Of a DNA stretch of 5,884 bases, positions 5,766-5,884 are shown piece by piece. The stretch comes from Oscillospiraceae bacterium (GTDB lineage: Bacteria > Bacillota > Clostridia > Oscillospirales > Oscillospiraceae). The stretch covers positions 1-5,884 of the forward strand of contig JAJPXI010000197.1 of NCBI GenBank assembly GCA_021205585.1, given 5' to 3'. Each line of letters opens with the position of its first letter. Positions within the stretch are counted from its first letter, which is position 1. The notes under the pieces are model-generated. The model did no database searches, was not told the origin of the DNA, and saw nothing but the letters and a program-made list of their open reading frames with translations. The position numbers were made by a program, and so were the translations under genes.

Positions 5766-5791
5766 TGAGAATTACTCCTTTTACATGAAAA

Positions 5792-5820
5792 TTTTATTGC
5801 AAGCCGCCCGGAGGGGCAGC
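5792..5820 (-). other. Intercistronic hairpin upstream of the thiolase gene
   Basis: On the minus strand, GCTGCCC (5820-5814) pairs with GGGCGGC (5809-5803) through six normal pairs and one G-U. On the plus strand that wobble would be a C-A mismatch, so the fold favours minus-strand RNA. TTGCAATAAAATTTT follows (ending near 5791). It could be a weak terminator of the preceding gene or a processing hairpin, and it shares its downstream wording with the 4466-4491 element. Confidence 0.4.
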
Positions 5821-5853
5821 CTGGAATACCGATTCTTCCGGCGGGGAAGAGGG

Positions 5854-5884
5854 TTACTGGGGGTCCTGGGGCTCCATGCCCAGG
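5854..5884 (-). CDS. C-terminal tail of an upstream gene (partial)
   Basis: Only the last nine codons are inside the window, reading LGMEPQDPQ before a TAA stop at 5856-5854. The reading frame is inferred from codon style and from the stop followed by an 88-base gap to the thiolase start. A CoA-transferase subunit would make sense beside thiolase and BKACE genes, but nine residues cannot show it. Confidence 0.35.
   Translation of the reverse strand, partial: LGMEPQDPQ

Noticed and set aside
4605..5768. Long plus-strand open frame opposite the thiolase gene
   Set aside because: Its product is a Gly/Ala/Val/His-rich shadow of a GC-rich gene. The minus strand encodes an intact thiolase with all catalytic residues.

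Overview
The window looks like chromosomal DNA from a GC-rich Clostridia species, most like the butyrate-forming Oscillospiraceae (Flavonifractor / Intestinimonas / Lawsonibacter type). This is inferred from the gene set (BspA-like leucine-rich repeats joined to SLH domains, a DUF1540 protein, and a DUF849 enzyme next to a thiolase), from strong AGGAG-type ribosome binding sites and from the high-GC coding style. No RNA genes, CRISPR arrays, transposases or phage genes were seen.

Layout. Positions 1-200 hold a promoter region with a consensus-like sigma-A promoter whose 18-bp spacer contains a run of nine G. It drives a 609-residue secreted surface protein (201-2030, +) made of a signal peptide, six leucine-rich repeats, a His/Thr- and Cys-containing linker and three SLH domains, closed by a strong terminator. 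Positions 2094-2427 carry no convincing gene but hold a cluster of hairpins and short repeats. The leader of the next gene (2428-2512) contains a 15-bp stem that would bury the Shine-Dalgarno sequence of a 62-residue, ten-cysteine DUF1540 protein (2519-2707, +), which also has its own terminator.

The rest lies on the minus strand and converges on the DUF1540 gene. Read in its own direction it runs: the tail of an unidentified gene (5884-5854), a thiolase (5765-4512), a beta-keto acid cleavage enzyme of the Kce/BKACE family (4432-3584), a hairpin terminator, and a HAD phosphatase (3513-2842). The thiolase and BKACE genes form a likely catabolic pair. BKACE enzymes join a beta-keto acid with acetyl-CoA to give acetoacetate plus a new acyl-CoA. 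Once acetoacetate is activated to its CoA ester, a thiolase can split it to two acetyl-CoA. The activating CoA-transferase would be expected nearby, but the few codons visible at the edge cannot identify it.

The most interesting points are the G9 tract inside the surface-protein promoter (a candidate phase-variation switch), the Shine-Dalgarno-sequestering leader of the DUF1540 gene (a candidate riboswitch or thermosensor), and a BKACE that has lost the glutamate that binds the substrate amine in true Kce, which suggests a different substrate.
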